From assembly GCA_017308135.1 (NCBI GenBank), contig JAFKFM010000009.1, positions 620,001 to 684,000 on the forward strand: 64,000 nucleotides of DNA, read 5' to 3'. Under the pieces are notes generated by a model that was not told the DNA's origin, ran no database searches, and saw only the letters and a program-made list of their open reading frames with translations. The translations under genes were made by a program, and so were the position numbers. Shown here one piece after another: positions 35,014 to 42,472 of the stretch. How positions within the stretch are numbered: position 1 is the stretch's first letter; each line of letters starts with the position of its first letter. This DNA comes from Alphaproteobacteria bacterium. GTDB lineage: Bacteria > Pseudomonadota > Alphaproteobacteria > CACIAM-22H2.

Positions 35014-35874
35014 TCAGCCTCGCAGCAGTATTTCCATCAGCTTGGCGACGGGTTCGCGCGACGGGGCCCCTGCGCGATGAACGATGCCGGTTTCGCGATG
35101 GAAGGTCCGCGGGCCCAGATCGATCGCACGCACGCCTTTGGGCCAGCGGCGATGCAACGCGGTTTGCGGCACCAGCGCCACGCCCACGCCTTTCGCCACC
35201 AATTCGACCAGCGATTCGATTTCGTCGAGTTCGCAGCACTCACGCGGCGTAATGTGTGCGGCGCGCAGGAAGCGATCCGCCTGCCGCCCACCGAAGGAGT
35301 TGCGGTCGTAGCGGACGAAATTCTGCGTCGCCAGGATCGCCGCCCAATCGTTGCCCTTCACATGGCGCGGCACGATCAGGCGGAAGGGCTCGCGCAGCAT
35401 TTCCGCCCAGCGCAGATCGCTTTGCAGCGCGAAGGGCGGGCGGATCATCACCGCGAAATCGAGATCGCCGCGATCGACCTGATCGAGCAGATCCATCGAT
35501 ACGCCCGGCACGACGCGCACCCGCACGCCGGGACGGGTACGATGGAATTTCGCCAGCGCATCGGGCAGCAGCCCGCGCTGCGTGGTGGCGATGGCGCCGA
35601 TCGTGACCGGCACGGGGGCCGCTTCGCCCGGCGACGCCGCGCCGAGATTTTCGTAAAGCCGGATCAGCTCCTGCGCGCGCAGCAGGATTTGCGCGCCGCG
35701 CGCGTTGAGCTTGGCCGCCCGCCCCGCGCGATCGAACAGCGCGACGCCGAATTCGTCGGCGAGGCGGCGCATCTGCGCGCTGACGGCGGCTTGCGTCAGG
35801 CCCAGTTTGGCGCCGGCGGCGGCGAAGGTGCCTTCGCGCGCCACCGCGACCAGGGTCTTCAATTCGCGGATCAT
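35014..35874 (-). CDS. LysR-family transcriptional regulator
   Basis: Regulator of 286 residues. The helix-turn-helix lies at about residues 3-60 (AGAKLGLTQAAVSAQMRRLA), and the effector domain reads VTIGAIATTQRGLLPDALAKF and later LVELVAKGVGVALVPQTAL. It is encoded just upstream of the amidohydrolase/GGCT/globin/AOX genes in the same direction and is divergent from the VOC gene. An AT-rich 102-base spacer lies upstream. Control of the downstream unit is likely but unproved. Confidence 0.92.
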   Translation of the reverse strand: MIRELKTLVAVAREGTFAAAGAKLGLTQAAVSAQMRRLADEFGVALFDRAGRAAKLNARGAQILLRAQELIRLYENLGAASPGEAAPVPVTIGAIATTQRGLLPDALAKFHRTRPGVRVRVVPGVSMDLLDQVDRGDLDFAVMIRPPFALQSDLRWAEMLREPFRLIVPRHVKGNDWAAILATQNFVRYDRNSFGGRQADRFLRAAHITPRECCELDEIESLVELVAKGVGVALVPQTALHRRWPKGVRAIDLGPRTFHRETGIVHRAGAPSREPVAKLMEILLRG

Positions 35875-35976
35875 TCATCGATTTCCGTTATGCGTTCGAC
35901 AAATATATATTGATTTTTATTGTCTGTCGCCGTGCTTAGGATCGCCGCCTATCCCATCCCCCGGAGCGGCGTTTCC

Positions 35977-36402
35977 ATGGCTTTGTCCCCCTTCCATCTC
36001 GCGATTCCCGTCCACGACCTGCCCCAAGCGCGCCGTTTCTACGGCGAGACCTTCGGCCTGGCGGAAGGAAGGTCGAGCGAGCAATGGGTCGATTTCGATT
36101 TCTACGGCCATCAGCTCGTGATTCACGAACACCCGAAGACGGCGGCGCAGGAACGCGCGCACACGAACCCGGTCGACGGCCACGACGTGCCCGTGCCGCA
36201 TTTCGGCATCGTGCTGGAATGGGGCCAGTGGGAGACGCTGGCCGCGCGCCTGAAGGGCTTCGGCGTGAAATTCGTGATCGAGCCCTATGTGCGCTTCAAG
36301 GGCCAGGTCGGCGAGCAGGCGACGATGTTCCTGCTCGACCCGTGCGGCAACGCGCTGGAGTTCAAGGCATTCAAGGATATGGGCCAGCTCTTCGCGAAGT
36401 AA
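35977..36402 (+). CDS. VOC-superfamily (glyoxalase/dioxygenase-fold) protein
   Basis: Small metalloprotein of 141 residues with two VOC half-modules. Metal-ligand candidates are His in [10 protein letters not shown], His in [11 protein letters not shown] and Glu in NALEFKAF. The ATG at 35977 follows a CGGAGCGG site and gives the canonical start; an in-frame upstream start would add an unlikely leader. The reaction is unknown. The last 25 codons and the downstream hairpin are duplicated in degraded form at 39686-39782. Confidence 0.88.
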   Translation: MALSPFHLAIPVHDLPQARRFYGETFGLAEGRSSEQWVDFDFYGHQLVIHEHPKTAAQERAHTNPVDGHDVPVPHFGIVLEWGQWETLAARLKGFGVKFVIEPYVRFKGQVGEQATMFLLDPCGNALEFKAFKDMGQLFAK

Positions 36403-36413
36403 GCCTGTGGCGC

Positions 36414-36472
36414 GGCGGCAGGGATCATATGATCCGCCGCCGGGGATCGTCCGTATACAACGCACGATCCCC
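36414..36472. repeat. Two adjacent perfect hairpins after the VOC gene
   Basis: The first, 36414-36441, has outer arms GGCGGC/GCCGCC around the 14-base palindrome GGATCATATGATCC with a two-base bulge. The second, 36442-36472, has 9-bp arms GGGGATCGT/ACGATCCCC. They lie between the VOC and the lipoprotein genes. Neither is followed by a T-run, so they could be transcript-stabilising or regulatory structures rather than terminators. Confidence 0.6.
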
Positions 36473-36489
36473 CAGCGGAGAACCCCGCC

Positions 36490-36960
36490 ATGTCGCGCTT
36501 TCGTGTGTTCGCGGCCGCATTCTGCGCGCTGCTGTCGTCGGGCTGCGCGTTCTCGACCGGCTTTCGCGAGGGCCAAGCGGCCGATCTGCCGGCCGACGCC
36601 CCGGTCGTCGTGGCGCTGACCGAGGCGACGCTTTCGTCCGACATCGGCGCGCAGGGCGTGTTCTGGTCGCGCAGTTCGGCGGTCTTGCGCTCGCTGCGCG
36701 ACCATCCCGGCCTGGTCGGCTACGCGGTGCGATTCGAAATCTGGGAAGGCCGCGTGCGCACCATGACGGTCTGGCGCGACGACGCAAGCCTTGCCGCGTT
36801 CGTCGCCGGGCGCATTCATGCCCGCGCCGCCGTCGAAGGATTGCCCGCCCTTGCCGACGCGCGTTTCGCGCGCGTGCGCGTGGCGCGCGCGCAAGCGCCG
36901 CTCCCGTGGCCCGACGTGGCCGAACGCCTAAACCGCGACGGGCGCGGCTATTACGAGTAA
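36490..36960 (+). CDS. Lipoprotein with antibiotic-biosynthesis-monooxygenase-like domain
   Basis: Predicted lipoprotein of 156 residues. The signal peptide ends with LLSSGC, placing the lipidated Cys at about residue 19. The body has the dimeric alpha/beta-barrel pattern VFWSRSSAVLRSLRDHPG, VRTMTVWRDDASLAAFV seen in ABM/DUF3291 proteins. The function is unknown and no heme or active-site residue is obvious. Codon use matches the core genes. Confidence 0.72.
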   Translation: MSRFRVFAAAFCALLSSGCAFSTGFREGQAADLPADAPVVVALTEATLSSDIGAQGVFWSRSSAVLRSLRDHPGLVGYAVRFEIWEGRVRTMTVWRDDASLAAFVAGRIHARAAVEGLPALADARFARVRVARAQAPLPWPDVAERLNRDGRGYYE

Positions 36961-36972
36961 TCGATGCGATTG

Positions 36973-36996
36973 AAAATCCGCGCGCCGGCGCGCGGA
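36973..36996 (-). terminator. Rho-independent terminator after the hybrid kinase gene
   Basis: A perfect 20-base palindrome TCCGCGCGCCGGCGCGCGGA (36977-36996) is followed on the minus strand by TTTTC. It lies 11 bases after the kinase stop. A 28-base block including it recurs at 42290-42317. Confidence 0.65.
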
Positions 36997-37006
36997 CCCC
37001 GTCCCG

Positions 37007-38986
37007 CTATGGCGCGCTATTCAACGCATCCTTGATTCGGCGCGCGAGCTCGGTCTTTCGGTAGGGTTTGTTGAGAATTGCCGCATCCGTGTGAATGCGA
37101 TTTCTCTCGACCAATGTCTCCAACGCGTAGCCCGATGTCAGAAGGACACGAAGCTTTGGATAAAGCTCGCGCGCGCGCTCCACCAATTCCCAGCCGCTGA
37201 TACCGCCCGGCATAACGACATCGGAGAAAAGCAAATCAGGCCTTGGTCCTTGCCGCAGTTTTTCCAGCGCTTCATGACCGTTCGACGCCGTGATCACGCG
37301 ATAACCCAAGCTTTGCAGGCACGTGACAGCGTAAGACCGCACGAAGACATCGTCTTCGGCGATCAATATGACATCGGCCGCCCCGGCACCGAGTGGCTCC
37401 GTGCCCGTGAGCAGCTCGGGCACATTGCTTTCCGAGGCGGGGGCGGCCGGCAAATAGAGCCGGACGGTCGTCCCCAAACCCGGTTCGCTGTAAATCGTGA
37501 CATGGCCCCCCGACTGCTTGATGAAGCCGTAAACCATGCTAAGCCCCAAGCCGCTGCCCTTCCCGACGTCCTTGGTCGTGAAGAACGGTTCGAAAGCCTT
37601 CTTTCGAACCTCTTCCGACATTCCCTCGCCGTCGTCGGTAACGGAAATCATCACGTATTGGCCCGGCCGGACTTCCGGATTGAGTCCTTGATAGGCGGCG
37701 TCAAGCGACGCATCGGCCGTCGTCAAGGTCAGGCGCCCGCCGCGCGACATCGCATCCTGCGCGTTGAGCGAAAGGTTGAGAATTGCGGATTCCAACTGCC
37801 CCGCATCCGCGAATGCGTTGGGGGACTCCGACGCCAAATTCACGAGAATTTCGACATCCTCACGCAGCGTACGGCGCAGAAGTTTTCCCATACTATCGAC
37901 GAGAGAATTGGCGTTGAGCGACTTCGGCAGCAAAGTCTGTCGCCGGCTGAATGCAAGCAAGCGCTGGGTTAACTCGGCGCCGCGCTCGGCCGCTCCGATC
38001 ACGGAATCGGAGAGCTGCTTCAGATCGGGCCGCGCTTTGAGCGCCTCGCTGAGTATTTCGGAATTCCCTATGATGACCGTGAGAAGATTGTTGAAATCAT
38101 GCGCGATGCCGCCGGAGAGCTGTCCCACGGTCTCCATCTTCTGGGCCTGAACAAGCTGTTCGGCCGTATTTTTTCGATCGGTGACATCGTGAATGATGCC
38201 CACAAAGATCGACTCGCCTTCTTGCTTCGCCTCGCCGACCGAAAGATCCATGGGAAACGTGCTGCCATCCTTGCGGCGCCCCGTGACCTCGCGGCCGATG
38301 CCGATGATCTTGCGTTCCCCGGTTTGGTGAAAATTCTTCAGGTATCCGTCATGCTCGCCGTGAAACGGTTCGGGCATCAGCATTTTGACGTTCGATCCGA
38401 TCGCCTCTTCAGCTTGATAGCCGAAAAGCCTTTCGCACGCCGGATTGAACATTTGAATAATTCCGCGTGAATTGATCAGGATGACGCCGTCGACGGCGGT
38501 GTCCACGACCGCCCTTAGCCGGGCCGCCGTCTCACGCACGACTTGCTCGTTTCGCTTGCGCTCGGTCGCGTCGTGAATAATGCCGACAAAAATCGACTCG
38601 CCGTCGTTCTTCGATTCCCCAACCGACAAATCCATGGGGAAGGTGCTGCCGTCCTTTCGCTTGCCGACGACTTCCCGCCCGATACCGATGATCTTTCGTT
38701 CGCTTGTCCGATGGTAGTTTCCCAGATAGCCGTCATGTTCGCTATGAAACGGCTCGGGCATCAATACTTTGACGTTCAAGCCGATCACCTCTTCGGCCTT
38801 GTAGCCGAAGAGCTTCTCGCATGCCGGATTGAACATCTGGATCACGCCACGCGAGCCGATCAGAATCACGCCGTCGACCGCCGTCTCGACGACCGCGCGC
38901 AACAACCGGCCCATTGCCAGCGGCCCGTCGCGCGATGACCCGCCACTGCTATCGATGGCCCTTGGATCCCCGGGTGGACTATTCAT
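37007..38986 (-). CDS. Hybrid histidine kinase with two FixL-type heme PAS domains
   Basis: Cytoplasmic sensor kinase of about 659 residues with no membrane segment. Order is PAS1 (about 25-145), PAS2 (about 155-275), HisKA with phospho-acceptor His296 in SGGIAHDFNNLL, HATPase (DAGQLESAILNLSLNAQDAM, DDGEGM, GSGLGLSMVYGF) and a receiver domain (ILIAEDD, LLFSDVVMP, LTSGY, KPY). Each PAS carries the FixL heme ligand His in EHDGYL (His84, His212) and the distal Arg of IIGIGREV exactly 20 residues later (Arg104, Arg232), as in rhizobial FixL. Both should bind heme and sense oxygen or NO. ATG at 38986 is preferred over GTG at 38995. No separate FixJ gene is adjacent. Confidence 0.94.
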   Translation of the reverse strand: MNSPPGDPRAIDSSGGSSRDGPLAMGRLLRAVVETAVDGVILIGSRGVIQMFNPACEKLFGYKAEEVIGLNVKVLMPEPFHSEHDGYLGNYHRTSERKIIGIGREVVGKRKDGSTFPMDLSVGESKNDGESIFVGIIHDATERKRNEQVVRETAARLRAVVDTAVDGVILINSRGIIQMFNPACERLFGYQAEEAIGSNVKMLMPEPFHGEHDGYLKNFHQTGERKIIGIGREVTGRRKDGSTFPMDLSVGEAKQEGESIFVGIIHDVTDRKNTAEQLVQAQKMETVGQLSGGIAHDFNNLLTVIIGNSEILSEALKARPDLKQLSDSVIGAAERGAELTQRLLAFSRRQTLLPKSLNANSLVDSMGKLLRRTLREDVEILVNLASESPNAFADAGQLESAILNLSLNAQDAMSRGGRLTLTTADASLDAAYQGLNPEVRPGQYVMISVTDDGEGMSEEVRKKAFEPFFTTKDVGKGSGLGLSMVYGFIKQSGGHVTIYSEPGLGTTVRLYLPAAPASESNVPELLTGTEPLGAGAADVILIAEDDVFVRSYAVTCLQSLGYRVITASNGHEALEKLRQGPRPDLLFSDVVMPGGISGWELVERARELYPKLRVLLTSGYALETLVERNRIHTDAAILNKPYRKTELARRIKDALNSAP

Positions 38987-39311
38987 GCCGATCACCGAAT
39001 GCCAGTACGGGCGATGTCTTCTCGATTATCTAAGGCCCAATTATTATGGATGTCCATTTTCTATTGCTTCTCTCAGACTAATCGCTCGATGGATTTTCGA
39101 ACGCTTGTCGGAAAGATGAGAGCGATTTGTCGTCGGCTCGCGCCGATCCCATCCGCTTGATTAAGTTCATTTAGTGCGGCGCCACCCTTGCCTGCTTGCG
39201 AGCCGATTCAACGGCGCCGCAGCGCAGCGAGAATTTTTTCCGCCACATCGATATGCATCAATGTGCGGCGGCGCTTTCCCAATCGCCGCCGTTTCACGTT
39301 CGACGCCGTCG
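38987..39311. other. Intergenic region upstream of the hybrid kinase
   Basis: No convincing gene in 325 bases. On the minus strand TGGACA and TAGATA, 18 bases apart (39027-39056), could drive the kinase; a dyad ATGGA-TG-TCCAT (39046-39057) covers the -35. At 39248-39261, TCGAT-ATGC-ATCAA matches the FNR/FixK consensus TTGAT-N4-ATCAA at 9 of 10 positions, 260 bases from the kinase start. Both are weak. The right end leads into an SDR pseudogene. Confidence 0.4.
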
Positions 39312-39607
39312 AGCGTTAACGCGACCGCGATCTCGCTCGCGCGCACCGTGTCGGGCGAATTGATCGGGCGCGGCATCCGCGCCAACGTCGTCAGCCCCGG
39401 CCCGGTCGCCACACCGCTCTACGGCAAGCTCGGCCCGACGAAACGCAGCTTTCGGGCAGACAGAAGGCGATCCTCGCGCAGCCGCCGGCCGGCCGCTTCG
39501 GCGAGCCGCGCGAGATCGCCGGCGCGTTCGTCCATTTCGCGTCGAACGAATCGCGCTTCACAACCGGCAGCGAGCTGGTCATCGACGGCGGGATGAGCAA
39601 TCTCTGA
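39312..39607 (+). pseudogene. Short-chain dehydrogenase remnant, truncated and frameshifted
   Basis: The first frame encodes SLARTVSGELIGRGIRANVV and SPGPVATPLYGKLG, the C-terminal half of a classical SDR. After about 39435 similarity continues in another frame as AGRFGEPREIAGAFVHFASN and SELVIDGGMSNL, ending at a TGA at 39605-39607. The N-terminal half with the cofactor site and catalytic Tyr/Lys is missing. A shift of one or two bases and a large 5' deletion make it non-functional. A good terminator still follows it. Confidence 0.8.
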
Positions 39608-39620
39608 CCCGCGCGCATGT

Positions 39621-39657
39621 AAAAAAGGGGCCCGGCGAAAGCCGGGGCCCTTGTTTT
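39621..39657 (+). terminator. Rho-independent terminator of the SDR remnant
   Basis: GGGGCCCGGC-GAAA-GCCGGGGCCC forms a strong GC stem with a tetraloop, followed by TTGTTTT on the plus strand and preceded by an A-run. It lies just after the SDR pseudogene stop. Confidence 0.8.
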
Positions 39658-39685
39658 CTGGAAGAGGGCGAACGCGCAAACGGCG

Positions 39686-39754
39686 ATGTTCCCGCTCGAC
39701 CCGTGCGGCAATGCACTGGCGTTCAAGGATATGGGGCAGCTCTTCGCGAAGTAA
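39686..39754 (+). pseudogene. Degraded duplicate of the 3' end of the VOC gene
   Basis: Encodes [20 protein letters not shown] and then AK-stop, nearly the same as the last 25 codons of the VOC gene at 36325-36402, but with three codons lost. The GC hairpin that follows the original is also copied in altered form (GGCGGC/GCCGCC at 39766-39782). No upstream VOC sequence is present. It marks a partial duplication spanning the hybrid-kinase gene. Confidence 0.8.
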
Positions 39755-39873
39755 GTGGATGGCGCGGCGGCGCCCCGCCGCCGACAGCTCTCCATAGGCC
39801 CGACACGATACATATGTTGGCGGCACGATCATCAGAGAACTTTGGGTTCGCGGCTACAACCGCTCTGCTGGAA

Positions 39874-41961
39874 TCATTGAAAATCCTCAAACATTGCCAC
39901 CCATTTAGCGAGTGTATCCTCAGGGAATTCAGCAGCACCACGAGCGAGAGCGCGTTGCTTTGCCCTAATCGCAAGCTCAACTTTCCAATGTTTCCCTAAG
40001 TCGACTTTTTGCCTGAGAGCCCAACTCTCAACTTGTTGGACAAACGGAACCGCGTCTTTTACCTCATCAGACAGGCGACTTTCTGAGTCTCTTGCTATTC
40101 TGTCTATTTCATCCGAGAGAAATTTAACTGGGAATAGATCCTCAATCTCAGCGCCTTCAAATCCAACAAACTTTGAGACGGAAATAATTCTTTCCGGGCA
40201 GTTTGCATAAAGACCTTGGGTTAGACTTGCCGCAACTTTCTTGCCGGGGACATCGTCATCCAAGAGAATTTTTGGCATCATATCGTCACGACCGGTCAAT
40301 ATCGCAGCCACAACTTTCGCAGTTTTTCCACCTCCGCAAGGTGGGAATACAAGTTCTCTTTTTGGCTTAATTCTTCCCAGGGAAAGGAGCAGCGATTTTA
40401 TTGCTGTCAGATAGTGTTGATCGGATGCCCCCTCAACAAGGATTGGCTGGCATCCGACTAGCAAGCTCTCAGCGACACTCATGTTCAATGCACTATGAAC
40501 CGCATACGCCGCACCGGATTGCTCACCCTTTCCGTCGCTATGCCGTAGGTTCGATGTCGCTTTTGTCGTGCCATCTGCCGCGACATAGACCTTTCTCGCG
40601 CGATCAAGTCGATCTGCGTCCACAAGAAATGGAGAATGAGATGTGTAAATAATCTGATTTGTTCTAGTCAGGTTCTCGAAGAAGGCTGACAAATCTCGTT
40701 GCGCCAGAGGATGCAGGGACATGCCTGGCTCATCCAGCAATAGAATTGAACGTTTGTGCTCTCCTTCACTTTCAACGAGAAAGACCAAATAGAAGCTCAA
40801 GAACCATTGGAGGCCAGTACTACGATTCTCTAGCTCAACTTCAGTTGGCCTACGATCATCGGCAACCCAGATGCGAAAGTGGTTGCCGTCCGCCTCAAAC
40901 CGAAATCTATAGTCACCCTGCTTCCACCATTCGCGGAACTTCGTTGTTAGGGTGGCGCCAGCAGATTGCAGAAGGATAGAGCGTGTACGTTTTTTCTCAG
41001 CAATTTCCGCAATTTCTGCGTCTCTTGGCGAGCGATTTTGTCCATTAGGTTCTTTAAAATCTCGACCAAGCTCAAGAATCTCTTCAGGCTGCAAATCGAC
41101 AAAACTAAACAAAACACGAAGCGTTCGAACTTTGGCGGCTTCTTTCGCGCCTAAGTCGTCGCGCTCCATATTGTGAACGACGTGGGGAAGATAGATCTCA
41201 GAGTCTAGATTTCCATAATTAGAGTAATAGACGAACGATGGGATGAGACTTAAGACTAATTTTTGAACGTCTTCTCTAGATCCAGGAGGTGGCGAAGAAA
41301 TGCGCTCCAAAGACTCATTAACTGTGTCAGAGAGCTGCTTAATGATTGGGACAATGGCACTTGATTTTGGAGGATCCTTAGGAATCAAGCCATCAATGGC
41401 ATCCTTCAATTTCTTGATCGCCGCTGCCTCTAACGCATCAACTTTAGAATATTCCGCTTCGAGAGAACTCAATCTGGAAATCAGTTCTTTTTGAATTGTA
41501 GCTTCTTGCTTCAATGCAGGAGCCGCCAAAATGCTTTTATTGCATGCAGCGATCCAACCGACGGTCTGATTTCCGCCGATGCTTTTCTCAACTTTATAAT
41601 TTGGGAACTCAAATTCATAACGTCCGTCAAAAAATCGCGATACGCGAACAATCTCCACATCTGCCTTGCTGATGCCCGCCTTTGTTGAAATCGTAGAGGC
41701 ATGTTCGTCGGAGAGAAAATCGGCTTGGATAAAGCGATATTCCCCAGGATTTTTTCTAATTTCACCGAACTTCGTCTTCGGAAAGTCCGAAGTTGGTTGA
41801 ATTTCACCATCCAGCGCGGGCTTAAGCTTCCAGAGCGGCAGTAGTAAATTCGTTTTTCCCGATTCATTCACGCCAATTAGCGCCGTCACACTCTCAGCTT
41901 CTAACCAGCCGCTATCATCGACAGATCGAAAGTTTGTAACCCGGAATTGCTTGAGCCTCAT
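39874..41961 (-). CDS. OLD-family ATPase with C-terminal TOPRIM nuclease domain
   Basis: Predicted 695-residue nuclease of the OLD (overcoming lysogenization defect) family. The N-terminal SMC-like ATPase has Walker A GVNESGKT at residues 30-37, the signature ENRSTGLQWFLSFYL, Walker B SILLLDEPGMSLHPLAQRD and the switch TSHSPFLVD. The C-terminal TOPRIM domain has the Glu in PILVEGASDQHYL and the acidic pair in ILLDDDVPGKK. No UvrD-like gene follows, so it resembles stand-alone class 1 OLD proteins rather than Gabija. Its codon use is far more AT-rich than neighbours, and it lies beside tRNA-Ser repeats. A role in phage defence is inferred from family and context. Confidence 0.88.
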   Translation of the reverse strand: MRLKQFRVTNFRSVDDSGWLEAESVTALIGVNESGKTNLLLPLWKLKPALDGEIQPTSDFPKTKFGEIRKNPGEYRFIQADFLSDEHASTISTKAGISKADVEIVRVSRFFDGRYEFEFPNYKVEKSIGGNQTVGWIAACNKSILAAPALKQEATIQKELISRLSSLEAEYSKVDALEAAAIKKLKDAIDGLIPKDPPKSSAIVPIIKQLSDTVNESLERISSPPPGSREDVQKLVLSLIPSFVYYSNYGNLDSEIYLPHVVHNMERDDLGAKEAAKVRTLRVLFSFVDLQPEEILELGRDFKEPNGQNRSPRDAEIAEIAEKKRTRSILLQSAGATLTTKFREWWKQGDYRFRFEADGNHFRIWVADDRRPTEVELENRSTGLQWFLSFYLVFLVESEGEHKRSILLLDEPGMSLHPLAQRDLSAFFENLTRTNQIIYTSHSPFLVDADRLDRARKVYVAADGTTKATSNLRHSDGKGEQSGAAYAVHSALNMSVAESLLVGCQPILVEGASDQHYLTAIKSLLLSLGRIKPKRELVFPPCGGGKTAKVVAAILTGRDDMMPKILLDDDVPGKKVAASLTQGLYANCPERIISVSKFVGFEGAEIEDLFPVKFLSDEIDRIARDSESRLSDEVKDAVPFVQQVESWALRQKVDLGKHWKVELAIRAKQRALARGAAEFPEDTLAKWVAMFEDFQ

Positions 41962-42264
41962 TTGACGCCCCCTGATTTGTAATTCTTCGTGTTACGAGCG
42001 TTAAACCCTACGGGTAGCTTACTCACGCTGCTATGCAGATTATTCTTTGCCATTGGAGTGAATAAGCTGCTTTTAGTACACTAAGTGAGACAATGAACTT
42101 TTTGCAAATACGTTCAATCCCATACCCAACCAGCAGATTTCTACTGCTATCGCTTTAGCGTTTAAACAACGCATTGCAATGTCTGCGTTTCTCGTATCTA
42201 AGCGCCATTTTCGTGAGTGCGCCGAAAGGGATGAGGTCAAAATCCGCTCGCTCTGCAGCGGGTT
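41962..42264. other. AT-rich spacer upstream of the OLD gene
   Basis: No gene is seen in about 300 bases. It shares the low GC of the OLD gene and probably holds its promoter, which I cannot define. A dyad TTAGT-AC-ACTAA lies at 42073-42084. Near the right end, 42224-42250 resembles the repeat block at 42277-42304, a third degenerate copy of the tRNA-flanking sequence. Confidence 0.4.
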
Positions 42265-42292
42265 GCGGAAAGCTGGCGGAGGGGATGAGATT
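42265..42292. repeat. att-like direct repeat of the tRNA-Ser 3' end (distal copy)
   Basis: This 28-base segment matches 42445-42472 at 27 of 28 positions. The shared core TGGCGGAGGGGATGAGATT is the CCA end, acceptor strand and part of the T arm of the adjacent tRNA-Ser. Such copies are left by integrative elements using a tRNA 3' end as attachment site. Only about 150 bases lie between the copies and no integrase is in the window. Confidence 0.6.
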
Positions 42293-42297
42293 GAAAA

Positions 42298-42322
42298 TCC
42301 GCGCGCTGGCGCACGGATTTTT
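42298..42322. terminator. Bidirectional hairpin downstream of tRNA-Ser
   Basis: TCCGCGCGCTGGCGCACGGA can fold into a near-perfect stem. It is followed by TTTTT on the plus strand and, on the minus strand, by TTTTC. It can terminate the minus-strand tRNA transcript. The block 42290-42317 matches 36969-36996 at 26 of 28 positions. Further short TTCG-loop hairpins occur at 42322-42339, 42357-42375 and 42426-42443. Confidence 0.55.
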
Positions 42323-42444
42323 CCGAGGCTTCGCTCGGACTTCGCTGGCGCTCCGCCTCGAACGCCTTCGGCGTTCGATCGAACAAGACTTCGTTCACTG
42401 CACCCCGCACCGGCAGCTTTCCGCCACCCGCCGTTCGGCGGGTC

Positions 42445-42472
42445 GCAGAAAGCTGGCGGAGGGGATGAGATT
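42445..42472. repeat. att-like direct repeat within the tRNA-Ser 3' end (proximal copy)
   Basis: Partner of 42265-42292. Bases 42454-42472 are the 3' end of the intact tRNA gene; 42445-42453 lie just outside it, so the repeat extends beyond the tRNA by nine bases. Confidence 0.6.

Noticed and set aside
39248..39261. An FNR/FixK-like box (9 of 10 positions)
   Set aside because: It is 260 bases from the kinase start, beside a pseudogene, and such a match can arise by chance; kept only as a note in the intergenic entry.
39874..41961. Gabija (GajAB) system
   Set aside because: No UvrD-like helicase gene follows, and the protein is longer than usual GajA; the stand-alone OLD class fits better.
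42265..42472. CRISPR array
   Set aside because: The repeats match the tRNA-Ser 3' end, number only two or three, are unevenly spaced, and no cas gene is present.
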